This document shows, piece by piece, positions 37,699 through 45,570 of a stretch of 64,000 bases of DNA. The notes under the pieces were generated by a model, which was not told where the DNA came from, made no database searches, and worked only from the letters and a program-made list of their open reading frames with translations. Position numbers and translations under genes: made by a program. Numbering within the stretch: the stretch's first letter is position 1; every line of letters starts with the position of its first letter. Source of the DNA: Saprospiraceae bacterium (lineage in GTDB: Bacteria; Bacteroidota; Bacteroidia; Chitinophagales; Saprospiraceae); NCBI GenBank assembly GCA_025055285.1, contig JANWXM010000002.1, positions 124,239-188,238 on the forward strand, in the 5' to 3' direction.

Positions 37699-38565
37699 AT
37701 GTTCATCCTGTGGTTTATCGCGCTGCCATCGCCGATTTTCTCCCAGAAGCTCATTCCGCGTCGGCAGAGGTTGCCTCGAGAGTTGCGCGAAATTTCAGGC
37801 TTGGTGCGGACACCCGAAGGTCATCTATGGCTGCTCAACGACAGCCATAATCCGCCGGCACTATTTCGTTATGATCCTCAAGACCATCGAATACTCGAGG
37901 TTCGAATCCTGCCTGTACCTAACCGAGATTGGGAAGAACTTGCTTCGGCTCCCGATGGAACGCTCTACATAGGCGATTTTGGAAATAACCGCAATGATCG
38001 GCGCGATCTGTGCATTTTCCGTTACTGTCCGCATACTCACACCCTCGATTCGATTCGATTCGTCTATCCCGACCAATACAACTTTCCACCTAGCATACCT
38101 TCTGAGTGGAACTTTAATTGTGAGGCTATGGTATATTGGCGCGATAGCCTACACCTGTTCACAAAAGCTGTCTTCGCCAGCAAATGTGTAGTAAAACATT
38201 ACGTCGTGCCTGCTCGTCCAGGAACATACGTAGCAGAATTGCGCGACACCATACGGTTACCTAAACGTGTGGTTACAGGAGCGGCCTTGTCGCAAGACGG
38301 CCAGATATTAGCCCTGACAAGCTACTTTGTGCACCGTCTCTTAGGTTTTATCCCGAGAAGTCGAGCCACGGTCTTCTTCTTTACACATTTCCCTGAAGGC
38401 TATTTTCTTCGTGGAAAGAAGAGCAAAAAACGCCTTCCCGAATTCCCTTTAGCGCGTCAGTATGAGGCCATTACGCATTGGGACGGAAAGAATTGGCTGG
38501 TGGCCAATGAACGACGCCTCTGGCAAGTACAGTGCCTGCGAACCATTAAAGGACTGAGTAACTAA
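37699..38565 (+). CDS. Secreted protein of unknown function, propeller-like
   Basis: The 288-residue product starts with a signal peptide (MFILWFIALPSPIFSQ). The mature part has repeated blade-like segments: EISGLVRTPEGHLWLLNDSHNP, WEELASAPDGTLYIGDFGNN and AALSQDGQILALTSY, which suggest a beta-propeller of the SdiA-regulated/YncE kind. There is no T9SS tail, so it probably stays in the periplasm. The ATG at 37699 is chosen because it begins the signal peptide. No specific function was recognised. Confidence 0.75.
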   Translation: MFILWFIALPSPIFSQKLIPRRQRLPRELREISGLVRTPEGHLWLLNDSHNPPALFRYDPQDHRILEVRILPVPNRDWEELASAPDGTLYIGDFGNNRNDRRDLCIFRYCPHTHTLDSIRFVYPDQYNFPPSIPSEWNFNCEAMVYWRDSLHLFTKAVFASKCVVKHYVVPARPGTYVAELRDTIRLPKRVVTGAALSQDGQILALTSYFVHRLLGFIPRSRATVFFFTHFPEGYFLRGKKSKKRLPEFPLARQYEAITHWDGKNWLVANERRLWQVQCLRTIKGLSN

Positions 38566-38702
38566 AGCCGAGCGAGATAATTAACCCTAAAAAACGGCCT
38601 AAATAAAATGCTCTCAAGGTTTTGCGCCATGAAAATCAAAAGCCAACTCTAGGCAAAATTCAATTTGCTTACAAGAAACACCAAATGCACATCGAAAACC
38701 CA

Positions 38703-38810
38703 GCCCGCGACTAGAGGCATAGCCCAATGGTATGACGTCAGAGCACGTTTATCCACCATCCTGTAGTCCTCTGATTTCTTGGAGGATACAGCGGGCATCT
38801 TTTTTGTTTT
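38703..38810 (+). ncRNA. Possible structured RNA or decayed tRNA-like element
   Basis: GCCCGC (38703-38708) pairs with GCGGGC (38791-38796). Inside it, ATGGT (38727-38731) pairs with ACCAT (38755-38759) around the palindrome TGACGTCA (38733-38740), and TCCTC (38767-38771) pairs with GAGGA (38782-38786). A T-rich run (TCTTTTTTGTTTT) follows at once. The piece TAGCCCAATGGTA resembles a tRNA D-arm, but no T-loop or anticodon arm is recognisable. No known RNA family was identified. Confidence 0.3.
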
Positions 38811-39041
38811 GCAAGCGCAATTCCAAATATGGTGGAGGCATTATAGAGGGAATATCTGCCTAGCAGGCAGTGCGAAGTAGAGAAACTTGCACTTACTTCT
38901 CCGTTTGGTAGGCGGTCGCAAGATTATGTACTCGTCGTAACAGAGTGACACGGTCTTTCCAGGAAGGGATGTTACTTTCCCTGCGCGAGATTGGGGACTA
39001 GATTAGAAAAGAATACGATCGCCTATGTATTGAAACATGTG

Positions 39042-39049
39042 TAGTTTTG
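39042..39049 (+). promoter_or_regulatory. -7 promoter element before the secreted unknown at 39112
   Basis: TAGTTTTG matches TAnnTTTG exactly and lies 62 bases before the start codon. A good -33 TTTG is not seen at the usual distance. Confidence 0.35.
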
Positions 39050-39111
39050 CCGCTATAAAAACTTCTCTTTTCGGAAAAAACGCCATTTCTAACACAGAAA
39101 AACAGAATCTC

Positions 39112-39720
39112 ATGAAAAAAGCGGGTTTACTCGTAGCCTTTCTATGCTTCGGCAGCGTACTAGTCTTTTCCCAGAAAAAGAACGTCTTCATTTCGGAGGC
39201 GGTACTCGCAATAGCTCAACAAGCGCAAGTGGACTACCGCGCCCTGGTTAAGAAGGCCTCTGCCAAAGACAGCGAAGCGCTCAATAATTTGTTTGAATTT
39301 ACGCGCCTGTTGGACGGTTCAATTTCGATTGACCACGCGCAAACTTGCCTGGAATTGATCCCTGTAGTGGGCGATGAAGTGTTCGCGAAGGCTTTAGAAA
39401 GCCGAAGCTCAGGCCTAAAAAAGCACCTTCTTAACCAGATGAGTGCTGCTCAGAAACAAACGCGGAAAGAGGCTTTGAAGAAGCCCATTCAGGGATGGGC
39501 TCCCTACACCTGGGAGGCCCTTAACGACCGCGAGGTACACATTGCAAAGCCGCAGAGTGCTCCTGCTACCAACATGCCTGCGGGCATAGACGCTCTAAAG
39601 ACGGCTCCTATGCCAGATGGCCAGGGAACACCCTCACCTTGCTTGAGCCCAATTGCCCCTACGGATGCCTCGAAGGGCAATCAACTTGTGCCGGCAGGCA
39701 GTCGTCGCGGCAATAATTAA
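39112..39720 (+). CDS. Small secreted protein of unknown function
   Basis: The 202-residue product has a signal peptide (MKKAGLLVAFLCFGSVLVFSQ). A helical, Lys- and Gln-rich middle follows (IAQQAQVDYRALVKKASAKD, ALNNLFEFTRLL). The tail is Pro-, Ala- and Gly-rich and low in complexity (about residues 150-202). No family was recognised. It ends 11 bases before the adenosyltransferase gene, so the two are probably cotranscribed, though no functional link is evident. The ATG at 39112 is chosen for the signal peptide; an earlier ATG at 39037 overlaps the -7 box. Confidence 0.75.
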   Translation: MKKAGLLVAFLCFGSVLVFSQKKNVFISEAVLAIAQQAQVDYRALVKKASAKDSEALNNLFEFTRLLDGSISIDHAQTCLELIPVVGDEVFAKALESRSSGLKKHLLNQMSAAQKQTRKEALKKPIQGWAPYTWEALNDREVHIAKPQSAPATNMPAGIDALKTAPMPDGQGTPSPCLSPIAPTDASKGNQLVPAGSRRGNN

Positions 39721-39731
39721 CATGAAGACCC

Positions 39732-40277
39732 ATGAAAATTTACACTAAAACAGGCGACGCCGGCCAAACCAGTCTCTTTGGCGGATGTCGCGTATCGAAA
39801 AATCATGTTCGAGTTGAAGCCTATGGTACAGTAGACGAGCTAAATGCTTTCATTGGCCTTTTGCACGACTCCCTAAGTGAAGAAGCGGTGCGCGAATGCT
39901 TGAGAGAAATACAGCATCGGCTTTTTTCTATCGGATCTGCTTTAGCTACAGAACCACAGGGTGCTTCGATGCCTTTGGACCTGCAGCCCACTGACATTAC
40001 TTTGCTAGAAAGCGCCATAGACGACATGACGCAGCAATTGCCACCGTTGCGGCACTTTATTTTGCCCGGTGGTTTTCCTACTGTTTCTTTAGCCCACGTG
40101 TGTCGCACCGTGTGCCGGCGCGCCGAACGCGTTGTTGTGGCATTACACGAACGAGAACCCGTTTCGGAGTTGATACTTCAATACCTCAACCGTCTGTCCG
40201 ACTATTTTTTTGTTCTTGCTCGATACTTGGGTCATCAGGCCGGTGCACAAGAGATCAAATGGGTGCCTCGTACGTAG
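39732..40277 (+). CDS. Cob(I)alamin adenosyltransferase, PduO type
   Basis: A 181-residue ATP:cob(I)alamin adenosyltransferase that makes coenzyme B12. The N-terminal KIYTKTGDAGQTSLFGG is the ATP-binding signature. VEAYGTVDELNAFIGLL, FILPGGFPTVSLAHVCRTVCRRAERVV and LNRLSDYFFVLARYL follow as in PduO/CobA2. Its length is normal for a single-domain enzyme. It sits between a secreted unknown and corA, with 4 bases to the CorA start, so corA is very likely on the same transcript. Confidence 0.94.
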   Translation: MKIYTKTGDAGQTSLFGGCRVSKNHVRVEAYGTVDELNAFIGLLHDSLSEEAVRECLREIQHRLFSIGSALATEPQGASMPLDLQPTDITLLESAIDDMTQQLPPLRHFILPGGFPTVSLAHVCRTVCRRAERVVVALHEREPVSELILQYLNRLSDYFFVLARYLGHQAGAQEIKWVPRT

Positions 40278-40281
40278 GTCT

Positions 40282-41340
40282 ATGGCGTCAAAACGCACAA
40301 AAAAGATTCGCAAAAAAGGTCTTCCTCCAGGAACGCTCCTCTACACCGGCGAACATACGTCGGTAGATGTCTCCGTAACGATGACCCGCTATGGAGAGGC
40401 AGACCTTCTTGAACGCCGCCAATACTTCGCAGAGTGGCGCCCTATTCCCGGTCACGTACTCTGGATAGACGTACGAGGCCTCACTGACCTGGCGCTAATA
40501 GAACGCATTGGCGCAGACTTTTCTTTGCATCCTCTAGCTCTGGAAGACGTGCTCAACACCCAGCAAAGACCTAAGATGGAGGAATATGACCAAACCTTGT
40601 TATTTATTGTTCACCACCTTCATTATGAGGCTAGCCGAGGCGAACTTACCAGTGAACAAATCGCCCTCTTTCTAGGTCCAAATTTCGTTATCTCCTTTCA
40701 AGAGCACCCTGACGACACCTTTCAAGGCGTGCGCAAACGCCTTCACCAGGCAGCGGGTCGTTTGCGCAAAAAGGGAGCTGATTACCTAGCCTACTCTCTG
40801 CTTGATACCATCGTAGACAATTATTACACGGTACTGGACGAAATAGAAAACGCCCTAACTGAACTGGAGCATCAGATATACCATCCTACGCCAACCAATC
40901 ACATAAGAACTCACATCTTTGGCGTCAAGCGCGCGCTCACACACTTTCGGCGCTTTCTCATGCCTCTTCGCGAAGCATCATTGCGCCTCTATCGCGCTGA
41001 GCACGAATTAATTGATGATGCTACCCGCGTCTATTTGCGCGACCTAGCCGACCATGTCATGCAAATTCTCGACGGCGCCGACAATTGTCGGGAAATCTTA
41101 GCAGGCATTGAAACCCTTTATCAGACAGAAATCGGCAACCGCTTAGGCAACATTATGCGGTTTCTCACGATCATCAGCACTATCTTTATTCCACTCTCGT
41201 TCATCGCAGGCATCTACGGGATGAACTTCGACTACATGCCCGAGCTGCGCTGGCAGTACGGCTACTTTACCGTACTGGGCTTTATGGCTCTAGCTGCAGG
41301 AGGCATGTTGTTTTATTTTCATCGAAAAGGCTGGCTGTGA
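40282..41340 (+). CDS. corA: CorA-family magnesium/cobalt transporter
   Basis: A 352-residue divalent-cation channel of the inner membrane. The large N-terminal cytoplasmic domain includes HPLALEDVLNTQQRPKMEEYD. The first transmembrane helix (about 292-312) ends in the pore motif YGMN (IAGIYGMNFDYMPEL), and a second helix (about 322-343) is followed by a short basic tail (HRKGWL). The ATG at 40282 is chosen because it begins a basic, CorA-like N-terminus. It follows the adenosyltransferase gene by four bases; cobalt import would fit cobalamin use, but Mg2+ is the default substrate. Confidence 0.94.
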   Translation: MASKRTKKIRKKGLPPGTLLYTGEHTSVDVSVTMTRYGEADLLERRQYFAEWRPIPGHVLWIDVRGLTDLALIERIGADFSLHPLALEDVLNTQQRPKMEEYDQTLLFIVHHLHYEASRGELTSEQIALFLGPNFVISFQEHPDDTFQGVRKRLHQAAGRLRKKGADYLAYSLLDTIVDNYYTVLDEIENALTELEHQIYHPTPTNHIRTHIFGVKRALTHFRRFLMPLREASLRLYRAEHELIDDATRVYLRDLADHVMQILDGADNCREILAGIETLYQTEIGNRLGNIMRFLTIISTIFIPLSFIAGIYGMNFDYMPELRWQYGYFTVLGFMALAAGGMLFYFHRKGWL

Positions 41341-41468
41341 AGAAGTTATCCCATTAAGTATAAGTTGCGATTGAGACAGGTCCTTTCATACGTGCTCTCA
41401 GCACAGTGGTTGGATTTCAATTATCTTCAGCAAGCGATCTTCACGAACGTTTGAGCGAAGGAGCGCTC

Positions 41469-43766
41469 TTAAAAGTCTACTATAAGCGTCGCCATTACGT
41501 TTCGCCCTGCCTGAGGGAAAAATCCCGCCTGATGATACACACCGTTGCCTTCGTAACGCGTGTAGGGGTTGTCTGGGCGCGCATCATAACTATTGGATAT
41601 GTAGCGATACACCCACCCATTGGCTGCAAATTGGGCGTCGAGCACGTTATTAACCGTTACCACTAGTCCTAAACGCCGGCCTACAAATGCTTCCAAATTG
41701 TAGTTGAGCCGCAAATCTGCGAAGAAGTAGCTCGGTAATACTGTGTTGGTATTGCTAGTGTTGTCCAAAAATTGACGACCCACGTACTTACCTGCTATAG
41801 CTACACTCAATGCATGGCGCTTCTGAACAGGGAGTGGTAACACGTCCCATCTTGCCTCGAGTCGAGCTATCACAGGCGGAGAGAAAGCCAGGTCGGTGCG
41901 GTGAAAAACGACAGCCTCTTGCTCTCCTGTGTCCCAATTGTCGCGATATTCAACAAATTTGCGCACCTTGTTTTGGCTAACAGTGGCGGCACCTATCAAA
42001 GATATACGGCGCCACGGAGTCCACATTCCTTCGAGTTCTAATCCCAGGCGATAGCTTTGAGGGATGTTTGTTCGAATGTAAGCTCCTACGTCGTTGATAC
42101 GCCCGTCAAGTGCGAGTTGATCGCGATAGTACATATAGAAAGCATTCACAGTCCACTCGAACGCGGTAGAACGATACTTTAGTCCACCTTCCCAGTCATA
42201 TAGGCGCTCTGGGCGCGGGCGACTGGCTGGAGTGGATTGGGTATAATCATCGCGATTTGGTTCTCGATTGCCAATGCCAAAGAAGGCATAAGCCGTCCAC
42301 TGAGGTTGAATTTGCCAATGTAAGCCCAATTTTGGGTTGAAGAAATTTAGACGCACGGCCTGGGTCACGTTGTTGCCGTTCTGGTCAAAGCCTAAGAACG
42401 TATATCGCACTGTGCGGTACTGCAGGTCGAGCAGCGTAGAGAGCCCTCTTCTCAAAAAAAGGTCAATTCGACCATATAGGTTGAAATCGCGCTTATCCGC
42501 ATCGTTGTCGTAATAAAGATGGCCTTTAGGAATATCGTACTGAGCCCAGATAACCTCTCCAAAGTGGCGACCGAGGTATCGGTTCCACCCTCCGCCCAAC
42601 ATCAGGACGGGAGGAGCGTGTAGGCCAGGTGGATTGATGGGCGGCTCCCATCGGAGGGCGAAAGTAGTACCATAAAAATGATTGTCTAGCCAACGACGAC
42701 GCACTAGATCGGTTCTCTCAATGGGCATTCCACTAGGAGCTGGCGGCTCCAGGCCGTAATCCCGGTAAACTTGAGCAGCCTTGTACTGCTCATAAAAGCC
42801 AAAGCCGCGCGTGTAATGGCCATTGAGTTGCAAATCAAGGCCTATGCCCATTCTCCGCTTATAGTGCAGCAAATAATGTCGCTGGGTATAGTCATCTACC
42901 TCATCGGGATAAGGTTCCCCTGGCCGCTCAGTACCTGCAACATTATAAGTGCGCAAACTATCTACCTCTAGAAATTGAGCGGGGAGCCCGTACCAGGCTT
43001 GGTAGGTGCGCTCATGTCCCGATAGCACATGCATCTGTACAGACTGACGCTCATCTACATAGGTTCCCATTAAATGGTACGAGCGCATTCGTGCCGTCGC
43101 GCGATCTACGTACCCATCTGAAGTAATCTGCGAGAGCCTTCCTGTAAATACTAGGCGCTCTCCCAATAGACCAGAGCCTATGTAAATGGAATGCCTTCGC
43201 GTATTGAAAGAGCCGAACGTATTCGTGATTCGAGCAAAAGGCTCTGGTTGGACGCGCGATAGGTCGAGGTTGACAGTAGCGCCAAATGCTCCTGCGCCGT
43301 TGGTGCTCAGACCCACCCCGCGCTGCACCTGAATCTCAGCAGCGGAGGAAGCTAGGTCGGGCAAATCTACCCAGAAAACATTCTGACTTTCCGCGTCATT
43401 GAGCGGAATTCCGTTAATGGTTACGTTGATGCGCGTCTGGTCGCTACCTCGAATGCGCATAGAGGTGTAGCCAATGCCTGTGCCAGCATCTGAAGTCTCA
43501 ACTAGTGAAGGAATAGAGGTGAGCAAAAAGGGTACGTCTTGGGCGTGATAGATGCGCTGAAGCTGTTCATCAGAGACGTTGGTATGCGGTACAGGAGTCT
43601 TTTTCCCTGCACGCGTCGCCTGAATAACGACCACTTTTAGGGTTGTTGCTTCCGACTCTTTCAAGGTATCAGCAACGGAAGCTTTCTGAGCAAACATTGG
43701 GATAGGGTAAGAAAGGCCTGTTAGCACGCATGCGACAAGCAGCCTGCTGTTTGAAAACGAAAACAT
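41469..43766 (-). CDS. TonB-dependent receptor under TPP riboswitch control; likely thiamine-related uptake
   Basis: A 765-residue outer-membrane receptor with a signal peptide ending MFAQ. The plug domain (about 45-180) contains VPFLLTSIPSLVETSDAG, MRIRGSDQTRINVTINGIPLNDAESQ and QVQRGVGLSTNGAGAFGATVNL. The 22-strand barrel ends RNVMATLIVDF, with the usual terminal Phe. There is no carboxypeptidase-like N-terminal domain. A TPP riboswitch lies in the leader, so thiamine, its phosphate or a precursor is the inferred ligand. This is the family context known for such receptors in Bacteroidota. It stands alone as a transcript; no pnuT or thiamine kinase gene is adjacent. Confidence 0.93.
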   Translation of the reverse strand: MFSFSNSRLLVACVLTGLSYPIPMFAQKASVADTLKESEATTLKVVVIQATRAGKKTPVPHTNVSDEQLQRIYHAQDVPFLLTSIPSLVETSDAGTGIGYTSMRIRGSDQTRINVTINGIPLNDAESQNVFWVDLPDLASSAAEIQVQRGVGLSTNGAGAFGATVNLDLSRVQPEPFARITNTFGSFNTRRHSIYIGSGLLGERLVFTGRLSQITSDGYVDRATARMRSYHLMGTYVDERQSVQMHVLSGHERTYQAWYGLPAQFLEVDSLRTYNVAGTERPGEPYPDEVDDYTQRHYLLHYKRRMGIGLDLQLNGHYTRGFGFYEQYKAAQVYRDYGLEPPAPSGMPIERTDLVRRRWLDNHFYGTTFALRWEPPINPPGLHAPPVLMLGGGWNRYLGRHFGEVIWAQYDIPKGHLYYDNDADKRDFNLYGRIDLFLRRGLSTLLDLQYRTVRYTFLGFDQNGNNVTQAVRLNFFNPKLGLHWQIQPQWTAYAFFGIGNREPNRDDYTQSTPASRPRPERLYDWEGGLKYRSTAFEWTVNAFYMYYRDQLALDGRINDVGAYIRTNIPQSYRLGLELEGMWTPWRRISLIGAATVSQNKVRKFVEYRDNWDTGEQEAVVFHRTDLAFSPPVIARLEARWDVLPLPVQKRHALSVAIAGKYVGRQFLDNTSNTNTVLPSYFFADLRLNYNLEAFVGRRLGLVVTVNNVLDAQFAANGWVYRYISNSYDARPDNPYTRYEGNGVYHQAGFFPQAGRNVMATLIVDF

Positions 43767-43798
43767 AGGTAGGACAAAAACTTTTTTGGTGAAACATC

Positions 43799-43823
43799 CA
43801 CCTTTGAAGGGGTTTCAAAGGTG
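43799..43823 (-). promoter_or_regulatory. Leader hairpin between the TPP riboswitch and the receptor gene
   Basis: A perfect 10-bp stem, CACCTTTGAA / TTCAAAGGTG, with loop ACCCC lies between the aptamer and the start codon. Only weak T-runs follow on the minus strand, so it may be part of a translational switch rather than a terminator. Confidence 0.5.
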
Positions 43824-43840
43824 TGGTGATGCTTCTCCCC

Positions 43841-43918
43841 ACTCATTCCCTTCCCGGCATTACCCGGGCAGGTTCGATGGGTATGATCTCAGCCTCAACA
43901 AAGGCACCCCAATGAGTC
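43841..43918 (-). promoter_or_regulatory. TPP (thi-box) riboswitch
   Basis: On the minus strand the element has all hallmarks of the thi box: P1 ACTCATT/AATGAGT (perfect, 43841-43847 with 43911-43917), GGGGTGCC, CTGAGA, the GAACCTG core and CCGGGTAATGCCGG. The receptor gene starts 75 bases downstream. In this class TPP binding turns expression off. Confidence 0.96.
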
Positions 43919-43922
43919 GACG

Positions 43923-43955
43923 CAAAGGTAAGAAGAATCTTTTCAGCTTCTCAAA
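43923..43955 (-). promoter_or_regulatory. Promoter of the TPP-riboswitch receptor transcript
   Basis: On the minus strand TTTG (43952-43955), a 21-bp spacer and TACCTTTG (43923-43930) match the Bacteroidota consensus exactly. Transcription would begin just at the first base pairs of the riboswitch. Confidence 0.65.
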
Positions 43956-44282
43956 CCCATAAAGAAAAGAAACCCTCTCTTGCACGATTCCACCTCATGC
44001 GAATGAGCGCCTTCCTGTAAGAATAGCTTCCACGCTCCTACTTCACTAGCGCATACATCCGGCGTCTGCAAAGGATTGTAAAATTCTTTGTACATGATTG
44101 ATATATAGAGGCTTAAGAAACACCTAGAGCTGATCAAAAGATAAATAGGCAAGAGGGTTTATGTATCCGGATTTAAGAGTTCAAAAATTCATCCTTCCCT
44201 AGGCCTCTACTTTAGCTGGATCATTAGGTCTACTAGAAGACAAACTGTATTGTTAACCCTGTATGAAACTTTTCAAACTGGC
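43956..44282. other. Spacer between divergent receptor and epimerase promoters
   Basis: About 330 bases between the receptor promoter and the epimerase promoter. No reading frame, RNA gene or strong hairpin is convincing. Confidence 0.5.
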
Positions 44283-44311
44283 TTGAAATTTACATGGGGT
44301 ATCTACCTTTG
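44283..44311 (+). promoter_or_regulatory. Promoter upstream of the GDP-mannose epimerase gene
   Basis: CTTG (TTG at 44283-44285), an 18-bp gap and TACCTTTG (44304-44311) match the local consensus. The start codon is at 44426, so the leader would be about 100 bases long. Confidence 0.5.
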
Positions 44312-44425
44312 CCCGCAGGTTAATTTCTGCCCGCATCTCATGTGTCTGCCCATTTTTACTTGTGTTTTTTCCTTTGCTTTTCTTTCTCAGAAAAAACCCT
44401 GTCAAGCTTTTCATGCGTTTTTAAT

Positions 44426-45454
44426 ATGCGATCCGCTCTCATCTGTGGTGCGGGTGGCTTTATAGGTAGCCACCTAGCGCGGCGGCTTAAGGCAGAAGGG
44501 TACTACGTAAGAGGAGTGGACCTAAAGTATCCGGAATTCTCAACATCGGCTGCTGACGACTTCATTCTTGGAGATTTACGCGACCCTTATGTTTGTAAAC
44601 ATGTTCTAGATCGTCCTTTCGATGAGGTGTACCAGTTCGCTGCTGACATGGGAGGGGCAGGTTATATCTTCACCGGAGAGAACGATGCTGACGTGATGCA
44701 CAACTCCGCCCTTATCAACCTGAACATTGCTCCGCTTTGTGTTCGACAACGAGTAGGCAAAGTATTTTACTCTTCGTCAGCATGCATCTATCCGGCTTAT
44801 AATCAGCAGGATCCGCACAATCCGAACTGTAGGGAGGATTCAGCCTATCCTGCGCAACCCGACAGTGAATATGGATGGGAAAAGTTATTTAGCGAGCGGC
44901 TCTACTTGGCCTTTCAGCGCAACTACGGCCTGAGAATTTACATCGCTCGCTTCCACAATATCTATGGTCCTGAAGGCGTGTGGCGCGGCGGAAGAGAAAA
45001 GGCTCCAGCGGCATTGTGCCGCAAAGTAGCAGAAGCTCCCAATGGCGGAGAGATAGAAATTTGGGGCGATGGTCGGCAGACGCGTTCGTTTTTGTATGTC
45101 GATGAGTGCATCGAGGCCATTCGTCGAATGATAGCCTCCAACTTTACTGGGCCACTTAACATCGGGTCCGATGAGATGATAACCATTAATGATTTGGCCC
45201 GCAAGATTATCCGCATCTCCGGCAAGCGCTTAAGCATCCGGAACGTGCCAGGTCCTGAAGGTGTTCGCGGACGCAACTCTGACAACACGCTCATTCGCCA
45301 AGTATTGGGTTGGAGTCCTAATTACCCACTCGAACTAGGCCTGCGTCAGACTTATGCCTGGATATTACAGCAGGTGAAGAATGCTGCAACTACTCCGGCA
45401 GAGGAGGTCACCCAATTAAGCTGTGCCAACGGTCTTCGCGGCTACTCTGGATGA
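44426..45454 (+). CDS. GDP-mannose 3,5-epimerase-like NAD-dependent epimerase
   Basis: A 342-residue extended short-chain dehydrogenase. The NAD motif is GAGGFIGSH near the N-terminus and the catalytic Tyr/Lys pair is in SEYGWEKLFSE, after SSSACIYP. Long matches to the plant GME enzyme are visible by eye: ADMGGAGYIF, RFHNIYGPEG, GGREKAPAALCRK, WGDGRQTRSFLYVDEC and GPEGVRGRNSDN. GME converts GDP-D-mannose to GDP-L-galactose or GDP-L-gulose. In a bacterium this probably feeds a surface polysaccharide. The ATG at 44426 places the Rossmann motif at the N-terminus. No GDP-mannose genes adjoin it; murQ follows 116 bases later. Confidence 0.9.
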   Translation: MRSALICGAGGFIGSHLARRLKAEGYYVRGVDLKYPEFSTSAADDFILGDLRDPYVCKHVLDRPFDEVYQFAADMGGAGYIFTGENDADVMHNSALINLNIAPLCVRQRVGKVFYSSSACIYPAYNQQDPHNPNCREDSAYPAQPDSEYGWEKLFSERLYLAFQRNYGLRIYIARFHNIYGPEGVWRGGREKAPAALCRKVAEAPNGGEIEIWGDGRQTRSFLYVDECIEAIRRMIASNFTGPLNIGSDEMITINDLARKIIRISGKRLSIRNVPGPEGVRGRNSDNTLIRQVLGWSPNYPLELGLRQTYAWILQQVKNAATTPAEEVTQLSCANGLRGYSG

Positions 45455-45570
45455 GCATTTAAGGACGCTGCGATTAATTTTGGTGTCATGCCTTGGCGTT
45501 GAGTTGTGTCCCGGAAAGCGTGAAAATTCCCTATCACAAGTTAGTAGGCCTCCTACGTTGCAACAATTTG

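Larger units (their letters stand above)
38566..39111. other. 546-bp intergenic region holding a structured element and a -7 box
   Basis: There is no protein gene here. It contains an inverted site at 38652-38668 that resembles the mrp operator, a multi-stem element with a T-run at 38703-38810 (see separate entry) and TAGTTTTG at 39042-39049. The last is a fair -7 box for the gene at 39112. Confidence 0.5.

Noticed and set aside
38703-38797. tRNA gene at the structured element
   Set aside because: Only the D-arm-like part and an acceptor-like stem are visible. There is no recognisable anticodon arm or T-loop, and the length (about 95 nt) does not fit without forcing.
38566-39731. Cobalamin riboswitch before the adenosyltransferase operon
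   Set aside because: The B12-box core and the usual long multi-stem aptamer are not seen; the multi-stem element there does not match.
43799-43823. Classical rho-independent terminator in the TPP leader
   Set aside because: The stem is strong, but the minus-strand sequence after it (GATGTTTCACC) lacks a T-run at the right place, so it is recorded only as a leader hairpin.
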